A DNA stretch of 64,000 bases from Mucor racemosus (taxonomy: Eukaryota > Mucoromycota > Mucoromycetes > Mucorales > Mucoraceae), in the NCBI GenBank assembly GCA_027405735.1, contig JAPEHQ010000009.1, positions 806,001 through 870,000 of the forward strand, given 5' to 3'. Position 1 is the stretch's first letter. Each line of letters starts with the position of its first letter. Shown here piece by piece: positions 63,619 to 64,000 of the stretch. The translations under genes were made by a program, and so were the position numbers. The notes beneath the pieces were generated by a model. That model ran no database searches. It saw nothing but the letters and a program-made list of their open reading frames with translations, and was not told the origin of the DNA.

Positions 63619-64000
63619 TTAATTCTTGATATACAATCCTTTATCGTAGCTATTATTTGCCATCAAACTGTAACGTCCTTGCGGATCAGGATATCCTATC
63701 GCCAATGAGTAAGATTTATTCTTGATCGAATCACTTGTTTTAGAAGCTTCTACAAAAAAAAAAAAAAAAAAAAAAAAAAAGGCGTGGGGATATGAGTTAC
63801 ATCTATAAAGGGCCGTGCACTAATTGTAGCAAAATATCTGATATTTACCTTCTTCTGGTCCCTTGATTATATTGTAATTATGAATTACTGTAAATTTTAC
63901 TTTTGACCATTGCTCGTTATTTAATCCAACTCTTTCTTGTAATCGTTTTTTGGTTTGGATAAACGTTTCATTCTATTTGAATATTTGAATATATCATCAG
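63619..64000 (-). CDS. C-terminus of a USP7/Ubp15-type protease (runs off the window)
   Basis: Two exons are visible, 63971-63849 and 63749-63619, with the upstream part beyond the window. The text TKKRLQERVGLNNEQWSKVKF followed by the terminal LAIGYPDPQGRY and LYIKN resembles the last ubiquitin-like domain and C-terminal tail of USP7/Ubp15. That tail activates the catalytic domain in the human enzyme. The intron between them carries a 28-base homopolymer (63751-63780). The identification comes from memory of the family's C-terminus and the fragment is short. Confidence 0.6.

Overview
The window is a piece of nuclear chromosome from an AT-rich, intron-rich early-diverging fungus. It is most likely a member of the Mucoromycota, probably Mucorales; this rests on gene content, asparagine-run proteins and short 50-70 nt GT-AG introns, not on a database match. 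No prokaryotic, organellar, tRNA, rRNA or CRISPR signal was seen.

Layout. 1-12.7 kb is repeat-rich: two related unclassified repeat families, an acyl-CoA-binding-protein-like relic, a 2.6 kb degenerate 21-bp minisatellite, a CACTA-like element and a solo LTR. 12.8-17.7 kb holds a secreted acid phosphatase and the large nuclear cap-binding subunit (CBP80), both on the minus strand. 21.1-26.8 kb holds an RTC4-domain protein, a short USP7-type ubiquitin protease ending in a CaaX box, and an orphan low-complexity gene. 28.5-40.4 kb is a nested transposon block: a solo LTR with a second LTR inside it, a hAT transposon with an apparently intact transposase and 8-bp target duplication, and a second CACTA-like copy carrying a solo LTR. 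40.8-45.8 kb holds a DHX57/Ucp12-type RNA helicase and an Ecl1-type zinc protein. 47.4-56 kb is a second nested block: two CACTA-like copies in tandem, four solo LTRs and a hAT-type MITE. 57.3-64 kb is genic again, all on the minus strand: a Num1/Mcp5-type cortical PH protein, a sulfotransferase-like P-loop protein, a RasB-type GTPase, and the last exons of a USP7/Ubp15-type protease running off the window.

The genes do not form a pathway or cluster; they are ordinary housekeeping and signalling genes separated by transposon blocks. Exon boundaries were derived by hand, and for most multi-exon genes the summed exon length is an exact multiple of three. The most notable observations are: (1) a 2-nucleotide exon required to keep the RasB gene in frame; (2) a non-autonomous CACTA-like family that carries a piece of a dynein intermediate-chain gene in all four copies, with a paralogous empty site inside the window; (3) a USP7-type protease that lacks the usual C-terminal ubiquitin-like domains and ends in a predicted farnesylation motif, 38 kb from a second USP7-type C-terminus; (4) several insertions whose target duplications can be read directly; and (5) an LTR-LTR recombination junction and a 434-bp perfectly identical tract between two otherwise diverged element copies.
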